Assembly: GCF_000827885.1 (NCBI RefSeq)
Contig: NZ_JTKH01000024.1
Location: 496,001-560,000, forward strand
DNA length: 64,000 nucleotides
Reading direction: 5' to 3'
Source: Vibrio renipiscarius
GTDB taxonomy: Bacteria; Pseudomonadota; Gammaproteobacteria; Enterobacterales; Vibrionaceae
Part shown: positions 43,747 through 52,518 of the stretch, piece after piece
How positions within the stretch are numbered: the first letter of the stretch is position 1
Layout: the number at the start of each line of letters is the position of its first letter
Program-made: the position numbers and the translations under genes
The notes under the pieces: model-generated
Databases searched by the model: none
What the model was told of the DNA's origin: nothing
What the model saw: only the letters and a program-made list of their open reading frames with translations

Positions 43747-44607
43747 TTAATCATTTGATTTAGCTATCAACCTATCGAAGCTATCCATCACTTGCTGGCA
43801 CATCATTACACGCCCATGCCCTTGTCCTTGTGTTGCGACTAATTCTACATTTTCCATCTCATTTGCCGCACGCTGTGACACGGAGAACTTCGTGAATTTG
43901 TCATTTTCATCATGAACAATGATGGTTTTCTTACTGCGCTGCGATAACTTTTGATACGGGTCTATCGATTGCAGCGGGTAGTGATATTGCTCTTGCAGTT
44001 CCTCAACCACCGCATGAAATAGGCGCATTGAGTAACCTGAGCGGGCCACGCTGCTAAACAAGTTTTCAAGATAATCCAACACCGGAGCAATCAATAAAAG
44101 CGGTTTATCGACTAACTTACTATGACGACACTCAATGGCCGACGCTGTCCCCATGCTATGACCGACCAATCCTGCCACTTCATCCACACTATCAAGCACA
44201 GCATCGAGCCCATTAACAAAGGCAGGTATGTGGCCATACAACCCATCACTTTCGCCATGAGCTGGGTGATCATACGCAAGAGCGGTATAGCCTTGGCGCG
44301 CAATATGCTCCATCAATGGGAAATATTGACTGGCGGTTCCTGACCAGCCATGCGTTAGCACCCACACCGGCCCTTGCCCTAATGAATAGGCCGTGAGCGT
44401 CCCTTCTTTAGAGGCAATGGTACTTTTCACCACGCCTTCTGGCTGGTGATTTTTAGGCTGATTACGCACAGGCGTGAGCAACAACTTACGTGCGGTATTG
44501 CGCGCATGAGTCGGCGCAAGGCGGTGATGCAGCCGAGTAGAAACGTTGACCAAGCTGCGTTTTAAGCTGAACTTGTTCGACGTGTTGAAGTAAATTTTTT
44601 CGCTCAT
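43747..44607 (-). CDS. Alpha/beta hydrolase
   Basis: The 286-residue hydrolase has the oxyanion motif THGWSGTASQY, the nucleophile elbow GLVGHSMGTASA (Ser), a probable acid in IIVHDENDKFTKFS, and the catalytic His in GQGHGRVMM. I use the start at 44607 because AGGATA lies just upstream and the residues from there match the family; the frame continues to 44706 without a good start. The gene follows a TetR regulator gene on the same strand and probably forms an operon with it. The substrate is unknown. Confidence 0.85.
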   Translation of the reverse strand: MSEKIYFNTSNKFSLKRSLVNVSTRLHHRLAPTHARNTARKLLLTPVRNQPKNHQPEGVVKSTIASKEGTLTAYSLGQGPVWVLTHGWSGTASQYFPLMEHIARQGYTALAYDHPAHGESDGLYGHIPAFVNGLDAVLDSVDEVAGLVGHSMGTASAIECRHSKLVDKPLLLIAPVLDYLENLFSSVARSGYSMRLFHAVVEELQEQYHYPLQSIDPYQKLSQRSKKTIIVHDENDKFTKFSVSQRAANEMENVELVATQGQGHGRVMMCQQVMDSFDRLIAKSND

Positions 44608-44702
44608 AGTACCTATCCTTTGGGGCACCGCATAAAACGAACGACCGTGCTTTTTATGCGGATAATAAAGGCAAACGGCTGTCACCATTTGCCTATCCGT
44701 TC

Positions 44703-45317
44703 TCATTGTTTGTTATTGGTTATCGAAGATGGTTTCCAATCACTCATTAAGCGCTCAACACCTTGCCAAAAGTGATGCTGGCTTACCTCTTCACCATGAA
44801 TGGTGTAAAACAAATGCGCACTCAAATAGAGGCCATATAGCTCAAACGTAGCCTGCCTCGGCACAAGGTGAGGCTTAAATTCGCCCTTCTCGACACCTTT
44901 CGCCACCTGAATTTCTAAATAATCAATCCAATGCCGAATGGTCTTCTTGAGCCTTTTTTGTAATGGCGTGTCACTGCTCGACGCTTCTTTCCAAGCATCT
45001 AAAAACATACAGCTGCCCTGAAAAGAATGGTTCCAACCCAGCCAGTTATCAAGCAATGAACTCAACTTACGTTCAATATCATCATCGCCAATATGGCGAG
45101 CAGGTACGATAACGCGCTGAACAAAGACATCATTGGCGTGTTCAATAACACCAATTTGAAGATTCTCTTTTGAGTTGAAATGAGCAAACAGGCCACTTTT
45201 TGACATTGAGCACTGTTTAGCCAACTCACCGATCGTCAAACTTTCCAACCCGTTCTTACTGGCCAATTCAAACGCAGTCGTTAATATCGCTTCACGGGTT
45301 ATTCGACCTTTACTCAT
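44703..45317 (-). CDS. TetR-family transcriptional regulator
   Basis: A 204-residue regulator with an N-terminal TetR helix-turn-helix (about 10-55; LTIGELAKQCSMSKSGLFAH, FNSKENLQIGVIEHAN). The C-terminal ligand-binding domain (about 80-195) contains tryptophans typical of the TetR_C_6-like group. It probably represses its own operon with the downstream hydrolase. The acyltransferase gene is divergent, 213 bp away. Confidence 0.92.
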   Translation of the reverse strand: MSKGRITREAILTTAFELASKNGLESLTIGELAKQCSMSKSGLFAHFNSKENLQIGVIEHANDVFVQRVIVPARHIGDDDIERKLSSLLDNWLGWNHSFQGSCMFLDAWKEASSSDTPLQKRLKKTIRHWIDYLEIQVAKGVEKGEFKPHLVPRQATFELYGLYLSAHLFYTIHGEEVSQHHFWQGVERLMSDWKPSSITNNKQ

Positions 45318-45530
45318 GACTCAGCTCTTTTATTACACTCTCTCTATTTTTAGCACGACCGTTCTTATTTGCAAGTATAAGATTCATTTTGACCGATGAC
45401 GTAAACTTGATTTGCATCCCGAATTTAAGATTATTCGTCGTAAAACAAAGCGAATGTTGATGGGTATCCATTGCACATTAAAGGTTTCCTGATAGCGTTA
45501 GCGCGTTTTCCATCAAGTAGATAATTTGTA

Positions 45531-46553
45531 ATGGCATCAGAAAAAATATCCAGTATTGAACTTGGCCGCCTCATCGCAATTTTTGTCGTTGTCGCGATGC
45601 ATTGCCAAATGTTCTTAACGTACTTCCTTTATCAAGACACACCTTGGGTTGGTTTCATCTTTAATCAATCGACACGCTTTGCGGTTCCACTCTTTTTCTT
45701 AATTTCAGGCTACCTTATCCAGCCTAAATTAATCACTGCACCTATCGAGACAGTGAAGCGTTACTGTGCGCCATTGCTGCGCGTTTTTGTCGTGTGGAGT
45801 GTGATTTGCTTGCTGATGCCGTTCAACCTTCACAAAGTCATGACCGAAGGCTACCTTGCCGAACGTGAAGGTTACTGGGGATTTCTCGCTCAATCGCCAT
45901 TAAACTCATTACTTGAAGGCGGCCTAGTGCATTTATGGTTTATCCCTGCACTCATGCTAGCTGCCTTGATCACCGCTCTTTTTGTCAAGGCCGATAAATT
46001 AAATTGGCTCATCCCCGTCGCTCTCGTGATGTACATTTACGGTGTATTGGCGGGCAGTTACCAAAATATCACCGAGTTATGGACACCATTTTTCACCCGT
46101 AATGGTCCATTCTTCAGCACACTGATGTTTGCATTGGGCTTTGTGATTCGTCAAAAAGAGATTCGTGTAACCGCAACCCAAGCTCTAGTCATGGCTTTGC
46201 TCGGTATGGTGATTCACTTTTCAGAGGCGTATTTCTTAACCCAATACAAACAAGCCTTCAATGCCAATGACTTCTTATTGGGCACTGCACTTTGGGGGAT
46301 GGGCTTGTTCTTATTTTTGCTGGCCAAACCAAACCTTGGCAACACACCATGGGTGCTGAACTTATCGAAACTCGTCTTACCGATTTACGTCGCTCATTTG
46401 CCAATGATCATCGTTATGATGAACGTCAGTGGCTTTTTAGGCCTCACTGGCGCCACTAAAGACGCTGCCGTTTTCTCTGGCGCGGTCATATTAACGTTGT
46501 TGCTGGTGAAAGGCTTGGAACGCACGCCACTGAGCAAGTGGTTATTCCGTTAG
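45531..46553 (+). CDS. Acyltransferase 3 family membrane protein
   Basis: A 340-residue polytopic inner-membrane protein with about ten helices. It shows the family's catalytic His region at the N-terminus (FVVVAMHCQMFLTYFL) and RFAVPLFFLISGYLI. The Arg-containing RFAVPLFF motif and HLWFIPALMLAALI are typical of the WecH/OafB-type transmembrane acetyltransferases, which acetylate sugars on surface polysaccharides or lipid intermediates. No polysaccharide genes are adjacent, so the acceptor is unknown. Confidence 0.92.
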   Translation: MASEKISSIELGRLIAIFVVVAMHCQMFLTYFLYQDTPWVGFIFNQSTRFAVPLFFLISGYLIQPKLITAPIETVKRYCAPLLRVFVVWSVICLLMPFNLHKVMTEGYLAEREGYWGFLAQSPLNSLLEGGLVHLWFIPALMLAALITALFVKADKLNWLIPVALVMYIYGVLAGSYQNITELWTPFFTRNGPFFSTLMFALGFVIRQKEIRVTATQALVMALLGMVIHFSEAYFLTQYKQAFNANDFLLGTALWGMGLFLFLLAKPNLGNTPWVLNLSKLVLPIYVAHLPMIIVMMNVSGFLGLTGATKDAAVFSGAVILTLLLVKGLERTPLSKWLFR

Positions 46554-46593
46554 AAGCGGCACCGTTAAGAAAATAGACTCCGTTAAAAGAATA

Positions 46594-46620
46594 GAAACCG
46601 TCGCATTCGCGGCGGTTTCT
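46594..46620 (+). terminator. Terminator of the acyltransferase gene
   Basis: GAAACCGTCGC (46594-46604) pairs with GCGGCGGTTTC (46609-46619) around ATTC, with one G-U pair, followed by TTGTTTC. Confidence 0.75.
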
Positions 46621-46624
46621 TGTT

Positions 46625-47164
46625 TCATGCCTTTGAGCGCGCTAAATCGCGCGACAGTATCAACGCCAAACCAAACACCTGCAAAAATAAACTGATATTA
46701 CGATACCAAGCGATACGCGCTTCAAGCCTCTGCATTTTTTCTGTTAGCGCAACATTACCCAAATAAAACTCATCAATTTGATCTCGATAATCACGTTGTG
46801 TCTCGTCAATCCTCTCCATGAACTGCATGACGTTATGTGGCTCAAGAGTCGGTAATGGCTCGCCTAGCCATGTGTAAAGTTGGCTCTTCATCGCGTGACT
46901 CACTTCAGCAACAGGCTGAGGTTGTGCGAGGTACAACAGCAACGACTCCCGCTTGCGCTCTAATGTTTCCACACGATTCCACGCCAATTGAATCGAATAG
47001 AGATTGTCTTGCTTACGCTCTGATAGACCGGCGACCTCCTGACCTCTCTTTTCCAAAACAATACTCGACATCATGATGGCCAAGATGTTGAGCACTAAAC
47101 CAAGCAGGACTAAAAACCACGCTGGTGGCCACCGTAATCTCATTCTATTCCTTGTGTCTTTCAC
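46625..47164 (-). CDS. Two-TM hypothetical membrane protein
   Basis: The 179-residue product has a membrane segment near each end (about 13-35, PPAWFLVLLGLVLNILAIMM; and about 152-172, NISLFLQVFGLALILSRDLA). Between them is a charged helical periplasmic domain of about 115 residues, with WNRVETLERKRESLLLYLAQ predicting coiled coil. The layout resembles sensor or chemoreceptor periplasmic bundles, but no signalling domain follows. Family not recognised. It lies 30 bp after the MAPEG gene on the same strand. Confidence 0.7.
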   Translation of the reverse strand: MKDTRNRMRLRWPPAWFLVLLGLVLNILAIMMSSIVLEKRGQEVAGLSERKQDNLYSIQLAWNRVETLERKRESLLLYLAQPQPVAEVSHAMKSQLYTWLGEPLPTLEPHNVMQFMERIDETQRDYRDQIDEFYLGNVALTEKMQRLEARIAWYRNISLFLQVFGLALILSRDLARSKA

Positions 47165-47194
47165 TTTATGACCGCGCTTTCATTCAATCTTGAA

Positions 47195-47581
47195 CTACCA
47201 AAATTTATCGAATGGCAAATAAACTAAATTGAGGATGACCAACGCAAACATGGTGGCAAACGTCAGCTTCATTCCCATCACCCGGCCTTTAAAATCTTGA
47301 CTCAATATCGCTCGTGCATGCACCACTCGGCCCACTAAAAAAACCACGCCGAGACCGTGAATCAATAAAACATTTGCCCCATTAAATTCCAATAGCGCCA
47401 ACAGAATCACCGTCATAGGAATGCAATCGACCGCATTCCCATGCGCACTGCGCGCAACCTCTAGCGCTTCAATTTGACCATCGCCATGCGCCACCTGGTG
47501 GTGTTTACGCTGTTTAATCACTTGCACGGCAAGCCACATCATCAATAACGTTAATAACGCTGCATAAAGCGCCGTAATCAT
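47195..47581 (-). CDS. MAPEG-family integral membrane protein
   Basis: A 128-residue protein with four membrane helices and the MAPEG pattern: LEVARSAHGNAVDCIPMTVI in the second helix region and VGRVVHARAILSQDFKGRVM. MAPEG members are glutathione S-transferase- or isomerase-like membrane enzymes; bacterial ones of this small size are mostly uncharacterised. It is followed by the two-TM protein gene on the same strand. Confidence 0.9.
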   Translation of the reverse strand: MITALYAALLTLLMMWLAVQVIKQRKHHQVAHGDGQIEALEVARSAHGNAVDCIPMTVILLALLEFNGANVLLIHGLGVVFLVGRVVHARAILSQDFKGRVMGMKLTFATMFALVILNLVYLPFDKFW

Positions 47582-47657
47582 ACAATTTCTCCTTTTGTAT
47601 CAATCAGGATAAGCCTGTGGTGATAAACGTTAATCAGCAATAGAGATCAAAAGCTTA

Positions 47658-47680
47658 TATACCAAAGTCACTTCAAGCTG
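47658..47680 (+). repeat. Degenerate dispersed motif TATACC...CTTCAAG (copy 2)
   Basis: TATACC, an 8-base spacer, then CTTCAAG, matching the spacing of the copy at 18076-18098. It lies in the gap between glgB and the MAPEG gene. Confidence 0.4.
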
Positions 47681-47781
47681 CCGTGTTCATCGCTCTGCCA
47701 CTCAGGGCCGTTTAAGGAAAGCTACGAGGGGTATTAGTCAGTGTAGGTGAGATTCAACAGCTTGTGAGATCCGTCAGAAAC

Positions 47782-47807
47782 GAAAAAGCCCCTCACAAGG
47801 AGGGGCT
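47782..47807 (-). terminator. Terminator of glgB
   Basis: AGCCCCTC pairs with GAGGGGCT around a five-base loop. On the minus strand it is followed by TTTTTCG. It lies about 40 bp past the glgB stop. Confidence 0.88.
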
Positions 47808-47846
47808 AAACAATCGGGGTCTTTCAATCGTGCGTATGGCGCGTGC

Positions 47847-50027
47847 TTAACTGAGCTTATAAAACAGCGTCGATAGCGGTGGAACACTGATCAGAAGTGA
47901 CTGAGCTTGACCTTCACTTTCTACTTTCTCCGTCGTCAAAATGGACTGCACGGCATAATCACTGCCGTCGTAGCCTTTGGCGTCCGTATTGAGCAGTAAT
48001 TCATAATCCCCTGCTAGCGGCACACCAAGACGGAATTCTTCATGCGGAACAGGTGTGAAGTTAGACACCACCAGCACTCGTTCGCCTTTCTCACTGATTC
48101 GCTCGTGGGCCAAAATGCTGGCATCGGCGGCATCTTGGAGTCGCCACTCAAAACCTTTTGGATCACAATCCAGTTCAAATAATGCTGATTGTTCACGGTA
48201 TAACGCATTGAGGTCGCGAGTTAAATTTTGTACGCCTTGATGGCGTTCAAACTGCAGCAAGAACCATTGCAATTGATCGTCATGATTCCACTCACCCGTT
48301 TGACCAAACTCCGCGCCCATAAAGTTGAGTTTTTTACCCGGCTGACCATACATATAGCCCATGTAGGCACGTAAGTTCGCCGTTTGTTGCCACTCATCAC
48401 CGGGCATTTTGTTATGAATAGAACGCTTACCATAAACCACTTCATCATGAGATAGCGATAATACATAGTTTTCACTGTGCGCATAAATCAACGGGAACGT
48501 AATCGTGTTGTGGTGGTATTTACGATGAACCGGATCTTCTTGAATGTACGACAAGCTGTCATGCATCCATCCCATGTTCCACTTAAACCCAAAGCCTAAA
48601 CCGCCCATGAACGTGGGTGCAGAAACCCCCGGGAACGCGGTCGATTCTTCGGCAATCGTCATCGCATTCGGGAAGTGTTTATACACTTCTTCATTCATCC
48701 ATTTCAGCGTCGCAATGGCATCGTAGTTCTCATTGCCGCCATCAATATTCGGAATCCACTGGTCATGACTGCGCGAGTAATCAAGGTAGAGCATGGAAGC
48801 AACCGCATCGACACGAATACCGTCGATGTGGAATTGTTCAAACCAGTACAACGCATTAGACACGAGGAAACGACGGACATTTTCACGTCCCATATCGTAA
48901 ATAAATGAATTCCAATCTTGGTGCCAACCGCGACGAGGATCGGGATCGTGGTACAGCGGCGTACCATCAAAATTCGCCAAGCCATGATCATCCGATGGGA
49001 AATGCGCAGGAACCCAATCCAGTACCACACCTAAGCCCGCTTGATGACAAGCATCGACAAAATACTTAAAGTCATCTGGCGAGCCAAAACGGCTGGTTGG
49101 TGCAAATAACCCAACCGGTTGATAACCCCAAGAACCATAAAACGGATGCTCAGACACTGGCATAAGTTCAACATGGGTATAACCCATATCCGTCAAATAC
49201 GGCACGAGTTCTTCCGCTAATTGACGATAATTTAAAAACTCACCGTCTTTATCGCGTCGCCATGAGCCCGGATGCAATTCATAAAATGACAAGGCCTGCT
49301 TACGCTTTTCTGTCACCGGACGGTTTTGCCACTGCGTATCTTGCCATTGGTAACGAGAATGATCATAAGTGACCGAAGAGAACGAAGGATGCTGCTCAGC
49401 AAAGAAACCCCATGGGTCAGCTTTGTGAGGTAACCCTTCACCGTTTGGCCCTTTCAGCTCAAACTTATAGCGCGTACCTTCTGGTAATTCAGGAATAAAA
49501 ATACCCCAGATACCATAATCTAAACGCTGCATTGGCGTGCGGCGGCCATCCCATTGGTTAAAATCTGCCACGACGCTACACGCACTGGCATGCGGCGCAT
49601 ACACAAGAAAACGTGTGCCACTGATGACCTCGCCATCACGCTCTAACGTGACAAACTGGGCACCCATATGGTGATACATGGCTTTTGGCGTGTGTAAATC
49701 ATCGTATTCAGCATAAATGCCGTGATATTGATAAGGGTCGTCAATGACCTGTTCCGTACCATTCCAATCTACGGCAAGCTTATAATGCGTAAAGCGTAAA
49801 TCGCGTGATTGAGTCAACACAAACCCTGAGTTGCCTTCACGATCCAATACGATTCTTGGCTCACCGTCTACGAGCAAAGCAACGCTGGTCGCGCCGGGCA
49901 TCCAAACACGCAAAGCGCCATGCTTCGGATTAACATAAGGGCCTAAAAAGGAAAACGGTTCGGCAAACGATGCCTGTGAAAGCTGGTGATAAGCCTGTGT
50001 TATTTTATCTACGGTTTTCGTGTTCAA
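47847..50027 (-). CDS. glgB: 1,4-alpha-glucan branching enzyme
   Basis: GlgB introduces alpha-1,6 branches into glycogen. The 726-residue protein has an N-terminal CBM48 tandem (about 20-215) and a GH13 barrel with all catalytic segments: [35 protein letters not shown] (nucleophile Asp), [11 protein letters not shown] (acid Glu), and [14 protein letters not shown] (third Asp). An all-beta C-terminal domain completes it. The start is TTG at 50027, with GGAGAG eight bases upstream and no nearby ATG. It lies downstream of malQ and malP on the same strand, 202 bp from malQ, and is probably part of the glycogen/maltodextrin regulon. Confidence 0.97.
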   Translation of the reverse strand: MNTKTVDKITQAYHQLSQASFAEPFSFLGPYVNPKHGALRVWMPGATSVALLVDGEPRIVLDREGNSGFVLTQSRDLRFTHYKLAVDWNGTEQVIDDPYQYHGIYAEYDDLHTPKAMYHHMGAQFVTLERDGEVISGTRFLVYAPHASACSVVADFNQWDGRRTPMQRLDYGIWGIFIPELPEGTRYKFELKGPNGEGLPHKADPWGFFAEQHPSFSSVTYDHSRYQWQDTQWQNRPVTEKRKQALSFYELHPGSWRRDKDGEFLNYRQLAEELVPYLTDMGYTHVELMPVSEHPFYGSWGYQPVGLFAPTSRFGSPDDFKYFVDACHQAGLGVVLDWVPAHFPSDDHGLANFDGTPLYHDPDPRRGWHQDWNSFIYDMGRENVRRFLVSNALYWFEQFHIDGIRVDAVASMLYLDYSRSHDQWIPNIDGGNENYDAIATLKWMNEEVYKHFPNAMTIAEESTAFPGVSAPTFMGGLGFGFKWNMGWMHDSLSYIQEDPVHRKYHHNTITFPLIYAHSENYVLSLSHDEVVYGKRSIHNKMPGDEWQQTANLRAYMGYMYGQPGKKLNFMGAEFGQTGEWNHDDQLQWFLLQFERHQGVQNLTRDLNALYREQSALFELDCDPKGFEWRLQDAADASILAHERISEKGERVLVVSNFTPVPHEEFRLGVPLAGDYELLLNTDAKGYDGSDYAVQSILTTEKVESEGQAQSLLISVPPLSTLFYKLS

Positions 50028-50229
50028 GTTATTCTCTCCCTAGCTTAACTTTAGGCTTAGCTGTGGCGCTAACGTACTGTGCGCCACTCAACAAGCAAAA
50101 GCCCGCTCAATGATGACATGACCATCGATGCGGGCAAATCTCTATAATGAATTCGGTATCATATTTAATATGGGCGTGCCTATAGTACCGAAAGTTGGGC
50201 CACAATGGAGTGACCCAGACAAAAGTTTT

Positions 50230-52413
50230 CTATCTCTGACTGGCTTTTGCTCGCGCCTCAGTCAGATTCGCCGCCACACGATTGACATTCGCTTCCGAAA
50301 ACAGTCTATCAAGATCCATAGACAGCTTACGTCGCCAGTTTGGATACTCATCCACGGTGCCCGGAATATTGACCGGATTATCCATGTGTAACCAGTCTTC
50401 TAATTGCACACTCAGTAAGGCAGAAGACCCCGCCGCTACGTGATACTGCAACGCTTCCGACAAAGACTCATCCATTGGCACAAAATTGGCGTCTTGTCCT
50501 ACCCCTTCCGGCAAGCGCCCATGCCAAGCAACAGAATCTAAAATGCCTTGCTTGCTCTTCAAACGATCATTGAACAAGGTTTGCAGCTGTTGCTCGTCAG
50601 GGTAAAGCCCCAACTCATGCCCCATCTTCAAGTCATCACAATGCCAAAAGCCTCGCAACGTTGGCATATCATGCGTACACAATGTCGCCATCGATTGTGA
50701 TGCGTAATGCGATGGAGAGAGATAGCCGCCGTCTTGACGCGAGGTTTCAAAGAAGAAGACTTTGTAAGAATAAATGCCGGCTTCACGCAAGAGTTCAACG
50801 ATCTCTTCAGGTACCGTGCCCAAATCTTCCCCAATAACACTGCAGTGGTGACGATGCGATTCAAGAGCCAAAATCGCCAGCATCTCTTCAACCGGGTAAT
50901 AAACATACGCCCCTTGCGTCGCTTGCCCGCCTTTCGGAATCCACCATAAGCGCAATAAACCCAACACATGGTCAATGCGTAAAGCACCACAGTGCTTCAT
51001 GTTGGCACGGAGCAATTGAATAAAGGCATCGTATCCCGTGGCTTGTAGCTTTTGCGGCGAGAGCGGCGGTAAGCCCCAATTTTGCCCAAGTGGCCCAAGA
51101 ATATCAGGCGGTGCGCCGATGCTGGCATCTTGAACAAGACAGCCATTGTCTGCCCAAGTCTCAACCCCTGAGTCCGCAACGCCTACGGCAAGGTCACGGT
51201 ATAAACCAACGGACATGCCTTTCTCGTCAGCAAGATCCTGTACTTCTTTGACTTGCTCTTCCGCGATCCATTGCAGGTAAAGATAGTACTGCACCTGCTC
51301 TTGATGCTCACGAATGTACTGTTGTACGGCTCGGTTACTAAAGTGTTGATACTGTTCAGGGAAAACAGGCCAGCCCCAAACGCTGTTGTCTTTCGCGTAA
51401 AAATCCGCGTGCAACGCATCAAATGCGGCTTGTTGCAACAAGCTGCCAGCACCCGATTCCACAAACGCTAAAAAGGCTTGTGCACGTTCACTATTGGTCT
51501 CCAAATGACGAGTTTTAAACTCTTGGAATAACAATGGCAAAATGGCCAATTTTAAGCTGGCGACTTCTTGATAATTTACCCAGTGAGACTCACGCGCTTG
51601 TTGCAAGCGTTGCTGGAAATCGGCACTGCCTACTTGCTGCTGGGCTTCGCTGCATAAAGAGAACTCAGGAACAGAGCTGACATCAATGTAAAGCACGTTT
51701 AGCCAACGGCGCGATGACGGGCTGTATGGGCTCGCGGCTTCTGGATTAGCCGGAAACAAAGCATGAATCGGGTTAAGGCCAACAAAATCCCCACCGCGTG
51801 ATGCCACTTCGCCAACCAACTGCTTCAAATCACCAAAGTCACCGATGCCCCAGTTATGACCCGTACGCAAGGTATAAAGCTGAACGCTCGGGCCCCACAT
51901 TTTTTTGCCACTTTGCATTTGTGGCTGCTGGTAACACGCTGACGGCGTGATGATAAGGGTCGACAAATACGGGCTTTTACGGCGTTTGCGTATCAAAGAA
52001 AGACGATGGTAGCCCCAAGGTAAATCTTTCGGCAGTGCAAAAACAAGAGGACCACCAGTTGAGCGTTCATCACGCACAACTTGCGATTGCAGGTAACCTT
52101 CAAAAATGTCGCCCGCTTCCGTTTCTAGGCGCCAACTAAAATCGCTATCACGGGCACTGACGCCCAAATACAGCTCAATTTCAATCGGTTGGTCTGCGCG
52201 CTTCACCATGACGGATTTCAGTACGTCTTTCTTATGTTTCTTTTCTGCCGATTTTAGCAAGTTTGCTGCGCTAGACGTATCGTAGCCCAGAGATCCTAGC
52301 AGGTGACATATCGTGTCTTCGCTGACATAAGCGTCTTCACCTGATGCGCTGATATAACGATCGGCGACTTTCGCCATCTCCGCGACGTGTTTTAATGTGT
52401 TTGAATCTATCAT
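50230..52413 (-). CDS. malQ: 4-alpha-glucanotransferase (amylomaltase)
   Basis: MalQ transfers maltosyl units between maltodextrins, supplying MalP with longer substrates. The protein is 727 residues from ATG 52413, which has GGAG six bases upstream; an upstream in-frame start at 52449 is less likely. GH77 motifs are visible: LRTGHNWGIGDFGDLKQLVG, MKHCGALRIDHVLGLLRLWW (nucleophile Asp), VIGEDLGTVPEEIVELL (acid Glu), and CTHDMPTLRGFW. It lies about 105 bp after malP in the same direction. Confidence 0.97.
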   Translation of the reverse strand: MIDSNTLKHVAEMAKVADRYISASGEDAYVSEDTICHLLGSLGYDTSSAANLLKSAEKKHKKDVLKSVMVKRADQPIEIELYLGVSARDSDFSWRLETEAGDIFEGYLQSQVVRDERSTGGPLVFALPKDLPWGYHRLSLIRKRRKSPYLSTLIITPSACYQQPQMQSGKKMWGPSVQLYTLRTGHNWGIGDFGDLKQLVGEVASRGGDFVGLNPIHALFPANPEAASPYSPSSRRWLNVLYIDVSSVPEFSLCSEAQQQVGSADFQQRLQQARESHWVNYQEVASLKLAILPLLFQEFKTRHLETNSERAQAFLAFVESGAGSLLQQAAFDALHADFYAKDNSVWGWPVFPEQYQHFSNRAVQQYIREHQEQVQYYLYLQWIAEEQVKEVQDLADEKGMSVGLYRDLAVGVADSGVETWADNGCLVQDASIGAPPDILGPLGQNWGLPPLSPQKLQATGYDAFIQLLRANMKHCGALRIDHVLGLLRLWWIPKGGQATQGAYVYYPVEEMLAILALESHRHHCSVIGEDLGTVPEEIVELLREAGIYSYKVFFFETSRQDGGYLSPSHYASQSMATLCTHDMPTLRGFWHCDDLKMGHELGLYPDEQQLQTLFNDRLKSKQGILDSVAWHGRLPEGVGQDANFVPMDESLSEALQYHVAAGSSALLSVQLEDWLHMDNPVNIPGTVDEYPNWRRKLSMDLDRLFSEANVNRVAANLTEARAKASQR

Positions 52414-52518
52414 CACACTCTCCGAACGACACCGAGCAAAACCTATCACCTAACTCGATGCCATTTTTCAATAAGACGCCTCCTTGCCCTACACCAACAC
52501 AAAGAGGCGATGAGGGGG

